Positions 10,709-18,947 of a stretch of 64,000 bases of DNA are shown here, one piece after another. The stretch covers positions 26,616-90,615 of the forward strand of contig JBKHXK010000004.1 in NCBI GenBank assembly GCA_046566065.1, given 5' to 3'. Below the pieces are notes generated by a model that saw only the letters and a program-made list of their open reading frames with translations, was not told where the DNA came from and did not search any database. This DNA is from MB1-2 sp046566065. Its GTDB lineage: Bacteria > Actinomycetota > CADDZG01 > WHSQ01. The position numbers were made by a program, and so were the translations under genes. Numbering within the stretch: position 1 is the stretch's first letter; each line of letters starts with the position of its first letter.

Positions 10709-10714
10709 ATTGTA
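10709..10714 (-). promoter_or_regulatory. -10 element of the dodecin-purA-purD-purE operon
   Basis: TACAAT on the minus strand, about 40 bases before the dodecin ATG, would give a short 5' leader holding the GAGGAGGAG ribosome binding site. No convincing -35 hexamer is seen. The whole 190-base space 10670-10860 up to the divergent gene shows no other gene or strong hairpin. Confidence 0.5.
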
Positions 10715-10860
10715 CTTAGCGCCTCGCGGCCCCCTCCCCGAGCCCGGATTACCTCCCAAACGCCCTAAACAACCCCTTCGCCGGGGCCGATATACCTTTG
10801 CCGTGTAAAGCTAGTGCAAGCTGTGCTTGTTGTTCACTAACGGGGGTACTGGGAAAACCG

Positions 10861-11613
10861 ATGGACACAGACCTGTTCCAAGGCGTGCTCCTGGGCCTTT
10901 TGGCCGTGGGTCTCATCGTCCTGATCGCCCTGCTTGCGACCCTGGGCGGGATCCGCCGGGCCCTCGAACAACGGACGGCTTCGAGGGCGGACGAGCCGGT
11001 CCCCAGCGACAGCCCCGGATCCCAACCCGAGGACGAAGCCCCACCCCGAGCCGAGTCGGCCCAGGCCGAGGTTAAACCCACCACGGGATACACCGGCGTG
11101 GGCAGCTACGCCACCCCGGCGGCGAGCGAGACCACCCCAAGCGCGACCGATCAAGCCGATTCGATCCGGTCGGTGCTGCAGGGTCACGGCGTGGCGGGAG
11201 CCGAGGAGCAGGCCACGGAGACACCTGCAGCTCAGGAGGCTGTGGTCGACAGCGCTTTCGCCGCCCACGCGGACGATCCTCAAGAGGAGCCCTTCCAGCG
11301 CGATGGACGCTGGTGGTTCCGGAGAGGCGACGAGCTCCTCCTGTACGACGAGGCGTCCGGCCAATGGCAGCCCGCGCCGGAAGGTGAGACCCCGGCTTCC
11401 TCAGGCGCGATCCCGGCGGCAGCTGCGGAAGCGGGCCCGCCCGCAAGCGCGGAGGCGAGCCCGACGGAAGCCACCGCCACCGCGGACACGTCCACTCAGA
11501 CGATGCCGGAGGTCGCAGACCAGGTCGCCACCTTCTGGAAATGCCCCACCTGCGGCGCCGTCAACGGCTCCACCGCGGCCACCTGCCGGATGTGCTTCGC
11601 GGCGCGGCCGTAG
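10861..11613 (+). CDS. Membrane-anchored protein with acidic linker and C-terminal zinc ribbon
   Basis: 250 residues, not recognised as a named family. There is one N-terminal membrane span (about residues 5-30), then a long low-complexity region rich in Ala, Glu, Pro and Thr. A short tract near residues 140-170 (RDGRWWFRRGDELLLYDEASGQW) looks like a small folded motif. The C-terminus is a RanBP2-like zinc ribbon, WKCPTCGAVNGS...CRMCF, with four Cys. The Met at 10861 (MDTDLFQG) places the membrane span at the very N-terminus; an in-frame Met 63 bases upstream is less likely. The zinc ribbon is probably cytoplasmic. Confidence 0.6.
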   Translation: MDTDLFQGVLLGLLAVGLIVLIALLATLGGIRRALEQRTASRADEPVPSDSPGSQPEDEAPPRAESAQAEVKPTTGYTGVGSYATPAASETTPSATDQADSIRSVLQGHGVAGAEEQATETPAAQEAVVDSAFAAHADDPQEEPFQRDGRWWFRRGDELLLYDEASGQWQPAPEGETPASSGAIPAAAAEAGPPASAEASPTEATATADTSTQTMPEVADQVATFWKCPTCGAVNGSTAATCRMCFAARP

Positions 11614-11620
11614 CCGAGCT

Positions 11621-11950
11621 TCAGTCCTCTTCTTCGTAGGCGGCCGTGTGGGCGAGAGCCCGACCGATCACGGGCAGCCTTGGGTCCTTGCCGGCCGCCG
11701 TCGCGGCCAGGAAGCCGAGCCAGACGAGGAAGCCCACGGCGAACGCGGCCCGAGTGATGGCTTCGGACACTGCCGATCCGGCGTATAAGAGCAGCGCCCA
11801 GACGAGACCCACAACTATCGCCTGCAAGCCGTGGAAGCGAACGCGCGCGTCGCTCGCGGTGAGGAACGCGATCAGCCCCGTCACGGGCAGAAGTACGTAC
11901 GCTAGAGCGGCCACCGCCGCATCGTACGAGCGGTGGTGAACCCTCCGCAT
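11621..11950 (-). CDS. Small membrane protein (DUF4870-like)
   Basis: 109 residues with three likely membrane spans (near residues 12-32, 40-62 and 66-88) and the tract ARVRFHGLQAIVVGLVW, similar to DUF4870/TIC20-type small membrane proteins (an RxHxxQA tract at the start of the second span). Function unknown. I use the ATG at 11950; another ATG at 11971 would overlap the divergent DUF255 gene start. It converges with the zinc-ribbon gene, leaving 7 bases between stops. Confidence 0.6.
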   Translation of the reverse strand: MRRVHHRSYDAAVAALAYVLLPVTGLIAFLTASDARVRFHGLQAIVVGLVWALLLYAGSAVSEAITRAAFAVGFLVWLGFLAATAAGKDPRLPVIGRALAHTAAYEEED

Positions 11951-11969
11951 GCGAGGGCATGATGACTGC

Positions 11970-13961
11970 ATGCCGAACCGCCTCGCGGGAGAAACGAGCC
12001 CCTACCTGCTGCAACACAAGGACAACCCTGTGGACTGGTATCCGTGGGGAGAGGAAGCGCTCGAGACCGCCCGCAGCTCGGACCGACCGATCCTGCTGTC
12101 CGTTGGGTATGCGGCCTGTCACTGGTGTCACGTGATGGAACGCGAGTCGTTCGAGGATCGGGCCACGGCGGAGCTGATGAACGAGAACTTCGTTTGCGTG
12201 AAGGTCGATCGTGAAGAGCGACCGGACATCGATGCCATCTACATGGACGCGGTTCAGGCCATGACAGGGCAGGGCGGTTGGCCGATGACGGTGTTCCTCA
12301 CTCCCGACGGACGGCCCTTCTATGGAGGCACCTACTTCCCACCCGACGATCGTCATGGGCTCCCCTCGTTCAGACGCGTCCTACAGGCCATCGCCGATAC
12401 CTGGAAGGAGCGGCGGCAAGACGCCGAACAGCAGGGTGAGCGGTTGCTCGAGCACATGGATCCCTTATCTCGGCTGCTTCCGAGCACCGAGGACGTCACC
12501 GAAGACGTTCTAGGTGAGGCGCTCGCGGCGGCGCGCGCGAGCTTCGACGCCCAGTGGGGTGGCTTCGGTCATGCGCCGAAGTTCCCCCAGCCGATGGTCC
12601 TCGACCTGTTGATGCGTTTACAGGCGCGCGGCGATACGGATGCGGGGCAGATGGTCCGCCGGACGCTGGACGCGATGAGTGCTGGGGGGATGTTCGATCA
12701 GTTAGGCGGAGGCTTCGCGCGCTACAGCGTGGATCGCTACTGGCTCGTACCGCACTTCGAGAAGATGCTCTACGACAACGCCCAGCTGCTTCGGACGTAC
12801 GCCCGATCGTGGCAGCAGACCGGGGATCAGCGTGACCGCTGGGTCGCCGAGCAGACGGCGGACTGGATGCTCACCGAGATGCGCGATCCCGACGGCGGGT
12901 TCTGGTCTTCACTCGATGCGGACTCCGAAGGGAAAGAGGGCAGGTTCTACGTCTGGTCCTTGGACGAGGTCCGAGAGGTCGCCGGCGCGGACTTCGAGAC
13001 GGCCGTGGCCGAATGGGGCTTCCGCGCGGAAGGCAACTTCGAAGGCAACAACATCCCCGTGCAGGCGGGCCACGCCACGGATCGGGCCGCGGTGGAACGG
13101 ATCCGTCGAGCCCTGCTCCGACGGAGGCAAGAGCGGGTCCGGCCCGCCACCGACGACAAGGTCCTCACCGCGTGGAGCTCGCTCGCGGCCTCCGCTCTCG
13201 CAGAGGCGGGCGACATCCTCGGACAGCGGGGATGGATCGCGGCCGCCGCCGAAGCGACCCGCTTCGTTCTGGACACCCTCGTCGTGGACGGACGACTGAT
13301 GCGGGCGTACCGCCGGGGGGTGGTCAAACACTTGGGTTTCGCCGAAGACCACGCGTTCCTCTTGGAGGCATGCCTCTCTCTCTACCGTGCGACCTTCGAC
13401 AAACAATGGTTGAACAACGCTCGGTGGGTCGCGGACGAAGCCATCCGCCTCTTTCACGATCTGGGAACGGGCGGGTTCTTCACGAACGGGGCCGACGCGG
13501 AGCAACTCGTAACCCGCGCCAAGGACCTGGATGACAATGCGGTCCCGTCCGCCAACTCCGTGTTCGCCCTCGAGCTGCAGAAGCTGGCGCTGATCACGGA
13601 TCGACGCGACTACGAGGATCGGGCCCTCGAGATCGTGCGTCTGGTCACGCCCGTCCTCGACCGCTCACCTCTGGCGTTCACCTATCTCCTGTGTGCGATC
13701 GACTTCTATACGGGGGATCCCGTCGAAGTGGTGATCGCAGGAGATCGAGACCACCCCGACAGCGAAGCTCTCCTCGCGGAGGTGCGGGCAACCTATGCAC
13801 CGAACGCGCTGCTGCTGCACACGGACGGCACCGATCAGGACCCTCCGATCCTGGCGGACAAGAAGCCCATCGATGGCAAAGCAGCTGCCTACGTGTGTCA
13901 CCGGGGGATCTGCCTCGCCCCGGTGACCGACGTCGCCCTACTGCGAGCCCAGCTCTCTTGA
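11970..13961 (+). CDS. Thioredoxin-fold DUF255 / YyaL (SSP411-type) protein
   Basis: 663 residues. Residues 1-160 are the DUF255 thioredoxin-like domain, beginning MPNRLAGETSPYLLQHKDNP, with the redox motif CHWC at residues 50-53. The rest is an alpha/alpha-barrel with glycosidase-like motifs (GGFARYSVDRYWLVPHFEKM, DADSEGKEGRFYVW). The family is widespread from bacteria to man but its biochemical role is not firmly known; a redox or carbohydrate-related role is suggested by fold only. The Met at 11970 gives the conserved N-terminus. arfB follows after one base. Confidence 0.9.
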   Translation: MPNRLAGETSPYLLQHKDNPVDWYPWGEEALETARSSDRPILLSVGYAACHWCHVMERESFEDRATAELMNENFVCVKVDREERPDIDAIYMDAVQAMTGQGGWPMTVFLTPDGRPFYGGTYFPPDDRHGLPSFRRVLQAIADTWKERRQDAEQQGERLLEHMDPLSRLLPSTEDVTEDVLGEALAAARASFDAQWGGFGHAPKFPQPMVLDLLMRLQARGDTDAGQMVRRTLDAMSAGGMFDQLGGGFARYSVDRYWLVPHFEKMLYDNAQLLRTYARSWQQTGDQRDRWVAEQTADWMLTEMRDPDGGFWSSLDADSEGKEGRFYVWSLDEVREVAGADFETAVAEWGFRAEGNFEGNNIPVQAGHATDRAAVERIRRALLRRRQERVRPATDDKVLTAWSSLAASALAEAGDILGQRGWIAAAAEATRFVLDTLVVDGRLMRAYRRGVVKHLGFAEDHAFLLEACLSLYRATFDKQWLNNARWVADEAIRLFHDLGTGGFFTNGADAEQLVTRAKDLDDNAVPSANSVFALELQKLALITDRRDYEDRALEIVRLVTPVLDRSPLAFTYLLCAIDFYTGDPVEVVIAGDRDHPDSEALLAEVRATYAPNALLLHTDGTDQDPPILADKKPIDGKAAAYVCHRGICLAPVTDVALLRAQLS

Positions 13962-13962
13962 G

Positions 13963-14391
13963 ATGAGCTCGATACGTATCGATCGCAAGCTCGAGATCCC
14001 GGAACACGAGCTCGAATTCAGGTTCACGCCATCGGGGGGGCCGGGAGGGCAGCACGCGAACAGGTCCTCGACGCGTGTGGAGCTCGTATGGAACGTCGCC
14101 CGATCGCCCTCTTTGGGACCACGGCAGAGGCAGCGGCTGATGGGGGCATTGCGGAACCGGATCGACGGGAACGGGAACCTGCGCCTCGCCAGCGACCGAC
14201 AGCGGTCTCAACTGCAGAACCGCAACGACGTGATCGACCGCTTCCGGACGCTCGTGCGTCGCGCTCTCGTTCCTCCCAAGAAGCGGGTGGAGACGAAGCC
14301 ATCGAAGGCCGCCAAGGAGAAGCGACTGGCGAGCAAGAGGCACCGAAGCGACATCAAGAGGAAACGCAAGGTGGGGCCGGACGACCTCTAG
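13963..14391 (+). CDS. arfB: Peptidyl-tRNA hydrolase ArfB (RF-1 domain, ribosome rescue)
   Basis: 142 residues. The GGQ motif is at residues 28-30 in GGPGGQHANRSSTRVEL, and a basic tail follows (KKRVETKPSKAAKEKR...RKRKVG), both typical of ArfB/ICT1, which frees stalled ribosomes by hydrolysing peptidyl-tRNA on non-stop mRNAs. It is too short to be RF1 or RF2 and lacks the codon-recognition domain. The ATG is one base after the DUF255 stop, suggesting co-transcription. Its TAG overlaps the TAG of the convergent glycosyltransferase in a CTAG palindrome. Confidence 0.92.
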   Translation: MSSIRIDRKLEIPEHELEFRFTPSGGPGGQHANRSSTRVELVWNVARSPSLGPRQRQRLMGALRNRIDGNGNLRLASDRQRSQLQNRNDVIDRFRTLVRRALVPPKKRVETKPSKAAKEKRLASKRHRSDIKRKRKVGPDDL

Positions 14392-15695
14392 GCCCGGGTG
14401 GCCAGATCCAGCAGCCGGCGGGCAACCTGGGTCCACGACCACCGCTCGCGCGCCAGCTCGACGGCGGTCCGCTCCATCTCTCTGCGTTCCTCGGCGTCGA
14501 GAGCGAGCACACGATCGATCGCGGCGGCGATCCCCCTGATCGGATCGGAGGCGTCGTAGGTCAGGAAACCCGGCCGTCCGATCGCCTCTTCGACCGCGGC
14601 CCCCGCCTCTGCGATCCCGGAGTGGTTGGGGACGATGGGCAGGACTCCGCTCGCGGCAGCCTCCGCGGCGACCATCCCGAACGCCTCCGGCACCACCGAG
14701 GGCACCACGAGGACGTCGAGCGTGGGGAGGACCTGAGCCAGCGGACCGTGTTCCAGCCTGCCGGTGAACGTGATCTCGAGAGCACTGGCAGCCTTTACGT
14801 AACCCGGGGGTGGATCCTCCAGGAAGGCCGCGAGGTGCTCGAGGCGCCCCTGCTCACCTAGCTCCGCTACCTCTCGAGCGGCGTCCAGGTCTCCGGCCTG
14901 CAGCGCGGAGGCCAGACGCTCGAGACCATCGCGGAACCCCCCATAGCCGACGATGATCGACTCGTGTTTCGCCTGTACGAGCGGCAGAGCTCCGAGCAGG
15001 TCGTGAACCCCCTTGGATGCGATCAGCTTGCCGACGAAGCCGACCTTCGGCGCTCCAGGCTTGCGTTCGACCGGGCAGAACAGGGACACGTCGCAACCGG
15101 GGTTCACGACTGCGGCGCGATCGTCCCAGCCGGGGATGTGAGCCGCCGCCTCGGCAACCATGTATCGGCTCCCACCCACCACGGTGAGAGCCGCCCCCAA
15201 CCCGGAACGCGCCAGAGCCGCGTATCTCTGTTGTTTCTTGACCGCGTACTCGAGAGCGCTGCCGTGCAGCTTCGCTAGGTAGGGATGACCGGTCTCAGAA
15301 CAGGCCAGGCGCGCGATCTCGGGGCCCATCACCTCGTGGCCCGTGATGAAGGCGTCGGGATCGAAGGATGTCAAGGCGTCGATCAACTCCGCTACGTTCC
15401 GATCCGTGTAACGCTGCAGTTCGTCGCTCGAGAGATCGATGAAAAGCTTCGCCTCGAACCCTTCGTAGTGGTCGTAGACGTACACCGGTAGCACTCTTCC
15501 GATCTCGGGACGTCGAAGGATGCAGCGCCCCGTCCCCTCCGTCTGCTGGAAGATCTCCAAGGCGTCTGGATCGCGTTCCTGGCACATCACCAGAACGTCA
15601 TGGCCCTCATCCCGCCACGCGCGAGCGATGTTGGCCGTGTACACGTTCGACCCGGACCCCCGCAGGAGATAGCCGTGCCACAGCAGGATCCTCAT
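14388..15695 (-). CDS. GT4-family glycosyltransferase
   Basis: 435 residues with a GT-B fold. The N-terminal domain has LLRGSGSNVYTANIARAWRDEG, a donor/acceptor entry motif like that of GT4 enzymes acting on lipids or small molecules. The C-terminal domain has VGFVGKLIASKGVHDLLGALP and PSVVPEAFGMVAAEAAASG with the EAFG(M)VAAEA nucleotide-sugar motif. Substrates cannot be named. It is transcribed from a TAGATT hexamer ending 6 bases before the ATG (leaderless), in a promoter shared with the divergent membrane-protein gene. Confidence 0.88.
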   Translation of the reverse strand: MRILLWHGYLLRGSGSNVYTANIARAWRDEGHDVLVMCQERDPDALEIFQQTEGTGRCILRRPEIGRVLPVYVYDHYEGFEAKLFIDLSSDELQRYTDRNVAELIDALTSFDPDAFITGHEVMGPEIARLACSETGHPYLAKLHGSALEYAVKKQQRYAALARSGLGAALTVVGGSRYMVAEAAAHIPGWDDRAAVVNPGCDVSLFCPVERKPGAPKVGFVGKLIASKGVHDLLGALPLVQAKHESIIVGYGGFRDGLERLASALQAGDLDAAREVAELGEQGRLEHLAAFLEDPPPGYVKAASALEITFTGRLEHGPLAQVLPTLDVLVVPSVVPEAFGMVAAEAAASGVLPIVPNHSGIAEAGAAVEEAIGRPGFLTYDASDPIRGIAAAIDRVLALDAEERREMERTAVELARERWSWTQVARRLLDLATRA

Positions 15696-15701
15696 GCGTG
15701 G

Positions 15702-15711
15702 AATCTAGACT
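15702..15711. promoter_or_regulatory. Overlapping divergent -10 elements (leaderless both ways)
   Basis: The 22 bases between two divergent start codons hold TAGATT on the minus strand (15707-15702) and TAGACT on the plus strand (15706-15711). Each ends exactly 6 bases before its start codon (15695 and 15718). The hexamers share two bases around a TCTAGA core, so one AT-rich site can open for transcription in either direction. Confidence 0.6.
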
Positions 15712-15717
15712 CCGCCG

Positions 15718-16320
15718 ATGGATCTGGAACGCACGGTGAACGCAACCTTCCGGGATTTCTCGACGTTCTTCTTGGTCGTGCTCGCGCTGATCCTCCCGGT
15801 GCATCTCGTATACGCCTGGATGTTCCAGGACGTCCTTGCGGTGCGGGAGCTCCACGGCGCGATCGCCGAGTTCCCCGCCTCCCGGCAGGTGCGAGGGGTG
15901 GGCCAGGCAGACGTCACCAATGCGCGGCTGTGGTTCTGGATCGTCATCGCGATCGAGATCGCCCTGCTTCCCCTGATCGTCAAAGCCTGTCGTGCGGTAC
16001 TCGACCAGGCCCGCAGAGGTGAGGTAACCAGCGTGCGGACCGCACTGGCGGCCATCCGCGCGCGGCGCGGGTCGGACGGTGGCCGGCCTTCTTCGGAGGC
16101 CTGGATCCCGGCGCTCGGGATCGCCCTCGTGATCGCCGTAGCAGCAGAATCGACCCTTCGACAGGTAGCGGATTTCGTGCCGGATGACGGCGCGTTCCTC
16201 GCGTTGGCGCTGGCCTCGAGCGTCGCCCGCGCCTGCGGCATCCCCTTCGTGGCGGTGGCACTAGCCGCCGAGGGCGCCAACGGCAAGGCCGGGGACGGGA
16301 AGATCCCGGACCTCTACTGA
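15718..16320 (+). CDS. Multipass membrane protein of unknown function
   Basis: 200 residues with about four membrane spans (near residues 15-35, 75-98, 138-160 and 172-192) and a charged cytoplasmic stretch in the middle (ARRGEVTSVRTALAAIRARRG). I do not recognise the family. It is a single gene with a leaderless-type TAGACT promoter, convergent with mca, whose stop is 4 bases away. Confidence 0.6.
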   Translation: MDLERTVNATFRDFSTFFLVVLALILPVHLVYAWMFQDVLAVRELHGAIAEFPASRQVRGVGQADVTNARLWFWIVIAIEIALLPLIVKACRAVLDQARRGEVTSVRTALAAIRARRGSDGGRPSSEAWIPALGIALVIAVAAESTLRQVADFVPDDGAFLALALASSVARACGIPFVAVALAAEGANGKAGDGKIPDLY

Positions 16321-16324
16321 GGGA

Positions 16325-17188
16325 TCAATCGATCCCTTTGAACAGATCGTCTTCCGGGAGGTCCTTGTCGATCGTGGTCGCCACCAACGTGTAGTCCTCC
16401 CACGGGTAGACCTTGCGCTGGATCTCGTCGGGGATCGCGAACCAGAAGCTGTCGGGATCGATCTGGGTGGCATGGGCCAGTAGCGCTTTCGAACGCGTCT
16501 CGATGTAGTCGGTGACGTCGATCTGAGTCGTGATCTCTGGATCCTGGAAACCGATCGAATCCCAGTTCTCTAGCCAACCCCGGTAGGGGTGCTCGACACC
16601 CTCCGCGTCGGCGGCGTCGGAAAGGATCTGGAAGCGTCGCTTCGTGAACGTGGCGAAGTAGTAGAGCTTCTTCACCTCCCACGGCTCTCCGGCCTCGGGG
16701 AACCGGTCGGGATCGCCCGCTGCGAAGAACGCCTCGCGCCCCCACTCGTGGACCTTCACGTGGTCGGGATGCTCGTATCCCCGGGATTCGTCGTAGCTGA
16801 GGATCACCTCGGGCTTCTCCCGGCGGATGATCTCGACCAGACGTCCCACGGCCTCGTCTGGATCCGCGTTGCAGAAAGCCTTCGGATGCTTGTTCGCCGG
16901 CGACTCCGGCATGCCCGAATCGCGATAGCCAAGCTGATAGATCTTCGCCACTCCGAGAAGGTCACATGCGGTGGCAAGCTCCGCCTCGCGGATCTCGGTC
17001 ATGCGCTCCCTGATCCCGGGTTTGTCCATGCGTGGGTTGAGGATCTCGCCCTCTTCACCTCGGGTCGCGCACACGAGGACGACGCGAACACCTTCGTCCG
17101 CATAACGCGCCATCGTTCCCGAGCCCTTCGAGGATTCGTCATCGGGGTGCGCGTGGATCGCTAACAGGCACCGCTGCTTGTCCGGCAC
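16325..17188 (-). CDS. mca: Mycothiol S-conjugate amidase Mca
   Basis: Cleaves mycothiol conjugates of toxins into a mercapturic acid for export and GlcN-inositol for reuse. The 287 residues match Mca in length and motif: zinc site HAHPDDESS (His14, Asp16-Asp17) and YEHPDHVKVHEWG (His140, His143, His147), with LGYRDSGMPES and a PYRGWLENW tract. The related MshB deacetylase is close in fold, but the ANKHPKAFCNADPDEAVGRLV stretch and C-terminus fit Mca better. GTG start at 17188, 6 bases after a TAGCCT hexamer. Together with ino1 at 40.3 kb it shows that this organism makes mycothiol. Confidence 0.9.
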   Translation of the reverse strand: MPDKQRCLLAIHAHPDDESSKGSGTMARYADEGVRVVLVCATRGEEGEILNPRMDKPGIRERMTEIREAELATACDLLGVAKIYQLGYRDSGMPESPANKHPKAFCNADPDEAVGRLVEIIRREKPEVILSYDESRGYEHPDHVKVHEWGREAFFAAGDPDRFPEAGEPWEVKKLYYFATFTKRRFQILSDAADAEGVEHPYRGWLENWDSIGFQDPEITTQIDVTDYIETRSKALLAHATQIDPDSFWFAIPDEIQRKVYPWEDYTLVATTIDKDLPEDDLFKGID

Positions 17189-17193
17189 GCCTG

Positions 17194-17200
17194 TAGGCTA
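17194..17200. promoter_or_regulatory. Overlapping divergent -10 elements of mca and the 17208 gene
   Basis: TAGGCT on the plus strand (17194-17199) ends 8 bases before the ATG at 17208, and TAGCCT on the minus strand (17200-17195) ends 6 bases before the mca GTG at 17188. The two hexamers overlap by five of six positions on opposite strands. No ribosome binding site is present in either direction, so both mRNAs should be leaderless or nearly so. Confidence 0.6.
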
Positions 17201-17207
17201 CAAGCGC

Positions 17208-17699
17208 ATGTCGTCGCCCGATACCTCTGATTTCTTCGAACGAGCTCGCGCTGTAGCCGCGTCCGTTCTGTTCGCCGCGGGAGCGGCCGCACTGATCGGG
17301 TCGTTCCTCGACTGGGTGACGGTAGAAGCGGTGCCGCCCGAGGTTCCTCAGGAACAGGCTCACCGTCTCCCGCCTTTCAGTGGACTGGAACTGGGAGATG
17401 GATGGGCCGTCCTGGGGGCCGCTCTCGTTCTGCTGTTGGCCGCGTTCCTGGTGGTCATGAAGGGGACGTCGGGCTTCGGCTGGCTGGCCTTCCTCGCCGC
17501 GATCGTGATCGGCGGGATCGCCATCTCGGATTACCGAGGGATCGAAGAGGTGCACCTCGACATGGAGGGGATCGGGAGCGGGCCCAGGCCGGGTCTCGGT
17601 CTAACGCTCGTGGCGGCGGCGGGGATGATCGGCTTGATCGCTTCGGTCGGCGCTATCGCTGCCTCTCCGTCGGCCCCGCGAGCAAATAGCGAGGACTAG
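17208..17699 (+). CDS. Small membrane protein of unknown function
   Basis: 163 residues with four likely membrane spans (near residues 16-36, 68-88, 92-110 and 132-152). No family recognised. The second ATG at 17208 is preferred to one at 17178 because the latter lies within mca and because the TAGGCT hexamer sits just upstream. It converges with ilvA with a 4-base overlap of stops (17696-17699). Confidence 0.55.
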   Translation: MSSPDTSDFFERARAVAASVLFAAGAAALIGSFLDWVTVEAVPPEVPQEQAHRLPPFSGLELGDGWAVLGAALVLLLAAFLVVMKGTSGFGWLAFLAAIVIGGIAISDYRGIEEVHLDMEGIGSGPRPGLGLTLVAAAGMIGLIASVGAIAASPSAPRANSED

Positions 17700-18913
17700 A
17701 GCCGCTCGACCGGGTAACCGTAGCTCTGCAACGAACCGACCAGCTCGTCGATGTGACCGGGGCCCTTCGTCTCTATCTGCAGCGCTACAGAGACATCCCC
17801 CAGGTGAAGCGACATCCCCTCACGACGATGCTCGACGCCCACCACGTTGCCCCCGGCCTCCGCTATCAGAGTGAGCAGCCTTGCCAACTCTCCCGGGCTA
17901 TCGGCGATGCGCGTCTGGAAGGCGAAATACCGGCCGGACACCGACATCCCGAAGCGGATCACGCCCAGCAGCAGCAACGGGTCGATGTTGCCTCCGGAGA
18001 GAACCACGCACGTGGGCGGTCGTAGCTCCGCGACACCCTGGAGCACCGCCGCAACCCCGGCGGCACCCGCGGCTTCGAGCACCAGCTTCATCCGCTCCGC
18101 CGTGAAGACGAGGGCCTCGGCGATCGCCTCGTCGGTCACCGTGACGACCTCGTCCACCTGCTGGGAGATGTGCGCGAACGTGAGATCCCCCGGCAGGTTC
18201 GCCGCGATGCCGTCCGCGATCGTTGACATCGAATCGAGCCGGACCGGCTCGCCTTTGCTGAGCGAGGGTGGGTAGGCGGCCGCCCCTGCAGCCTGGACCC
18301 CGATCAGACGAACGGATGGCTTGAGGCTCTTGATCGCAGCCGCGATGCCCGCCATCAACCCGCCGCCTCCCACCGGTACGACCACGGTCTCGACCCCGGG
18401 CAGCTGCTCGAATATCTCGCAGCCGATCGTGCCCTGGCCCGCGATCACGTGCGCGTGGTCGTAGGGATGAACGAAGACGGCTCCGGTTCTCTCGGCGTGC
18501 TCGACCGCCGCGGAGAAGGCTGCACCGAAGTCCTTGCCCGTCAGCTGCACCTCCGCCCCGTAGCGCTTCGTCGCCTGGACCTTGGGAAGCGAGGCCGCTT
18601 GCGGCATGAACACAGTGGCGGGCGTGCTGGTGAGAGAGGCGGCCAGGGCGACGCCCTGGGCGTGGTTGCCCGCCGAAGCGGCGACCACCCCGCTCGCTCT
18701 TTCCGCTTCGGTCAATCGGCTGATGCGGTTGTAGGCACCGCGGATCTTGAAAGACCCCGTGCGCTGAAGGTTCTCGCACTTGATGAAGACCTCGCCGCCG
18801 CAGTGCTCCGAAAGCGCCCTAGAGCGGTCCAAAGGGGTCTGGACCGACACTCCTCGGAGACGCTCCCGGGCCGCTTCGATGTCGGGCAGCTCCACGAGCT
18901 GGGGGGTCGTCAC
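17696..18913 (-). CDS. ilvA: Threonine dehydratase IlvA
   Basis: PLP enzyme that deaminates threonine to 2-oxobutanoate, the first step to isoleucine. It has 405 residues. Lys56 in TGSFKIRGAYNR binds PLP; VVAASAGNHAQGVA and VVVPVGGGGLMAGIA are the other fold-type II motifs. Residues from about 330 form a single ACT-like domain, a layout common in Gram-positive IlvA/TdcB-type enzymes, so allosteric control is likely. GTG at 18913 gives the normal N-terminus; only 34 bases separate it from divergent aroG. Confidence 0.92.
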   Translation of the reverse strand: MTTPQLVELPDIEAARERLRGVSVQTPLDRSRALSEHCGGEVFIKCENLQRTGSFKIRGAYNRISRLTEAERASGVVAASAGNHAQGVALAASLTSTPATVFMPQAASLPKVQATKRYGAEVQLTGKDFGAAFSAAVEHAERTGAVFVHPYDHAHVIAGQGTIGCEIFEQLPGVETVVVPVGGGGLMAGIAAAIKSLKPSVRLIGVQAAGAAAYPPSLSKGEPVRLDSMSTIADGIAANLPGDLTFAHISQQVDEVVTVTDEAIAEALVFTAERMKLVLEAAGAAGVAAVLQGVAELRPPTCVVLSGGNIDPLLLLGVIRFGMSVSGRYFAFQTRIADSPGELARLLTLIAEAGGNVVGVEHRREGMSLHLGDVSVALQIETKGPGHIDELVGSLQSYGYPVERL

Positions 18914-18947
18914 CCCGGCATCGTGCCACGTACGCGAGCATGGAGGG

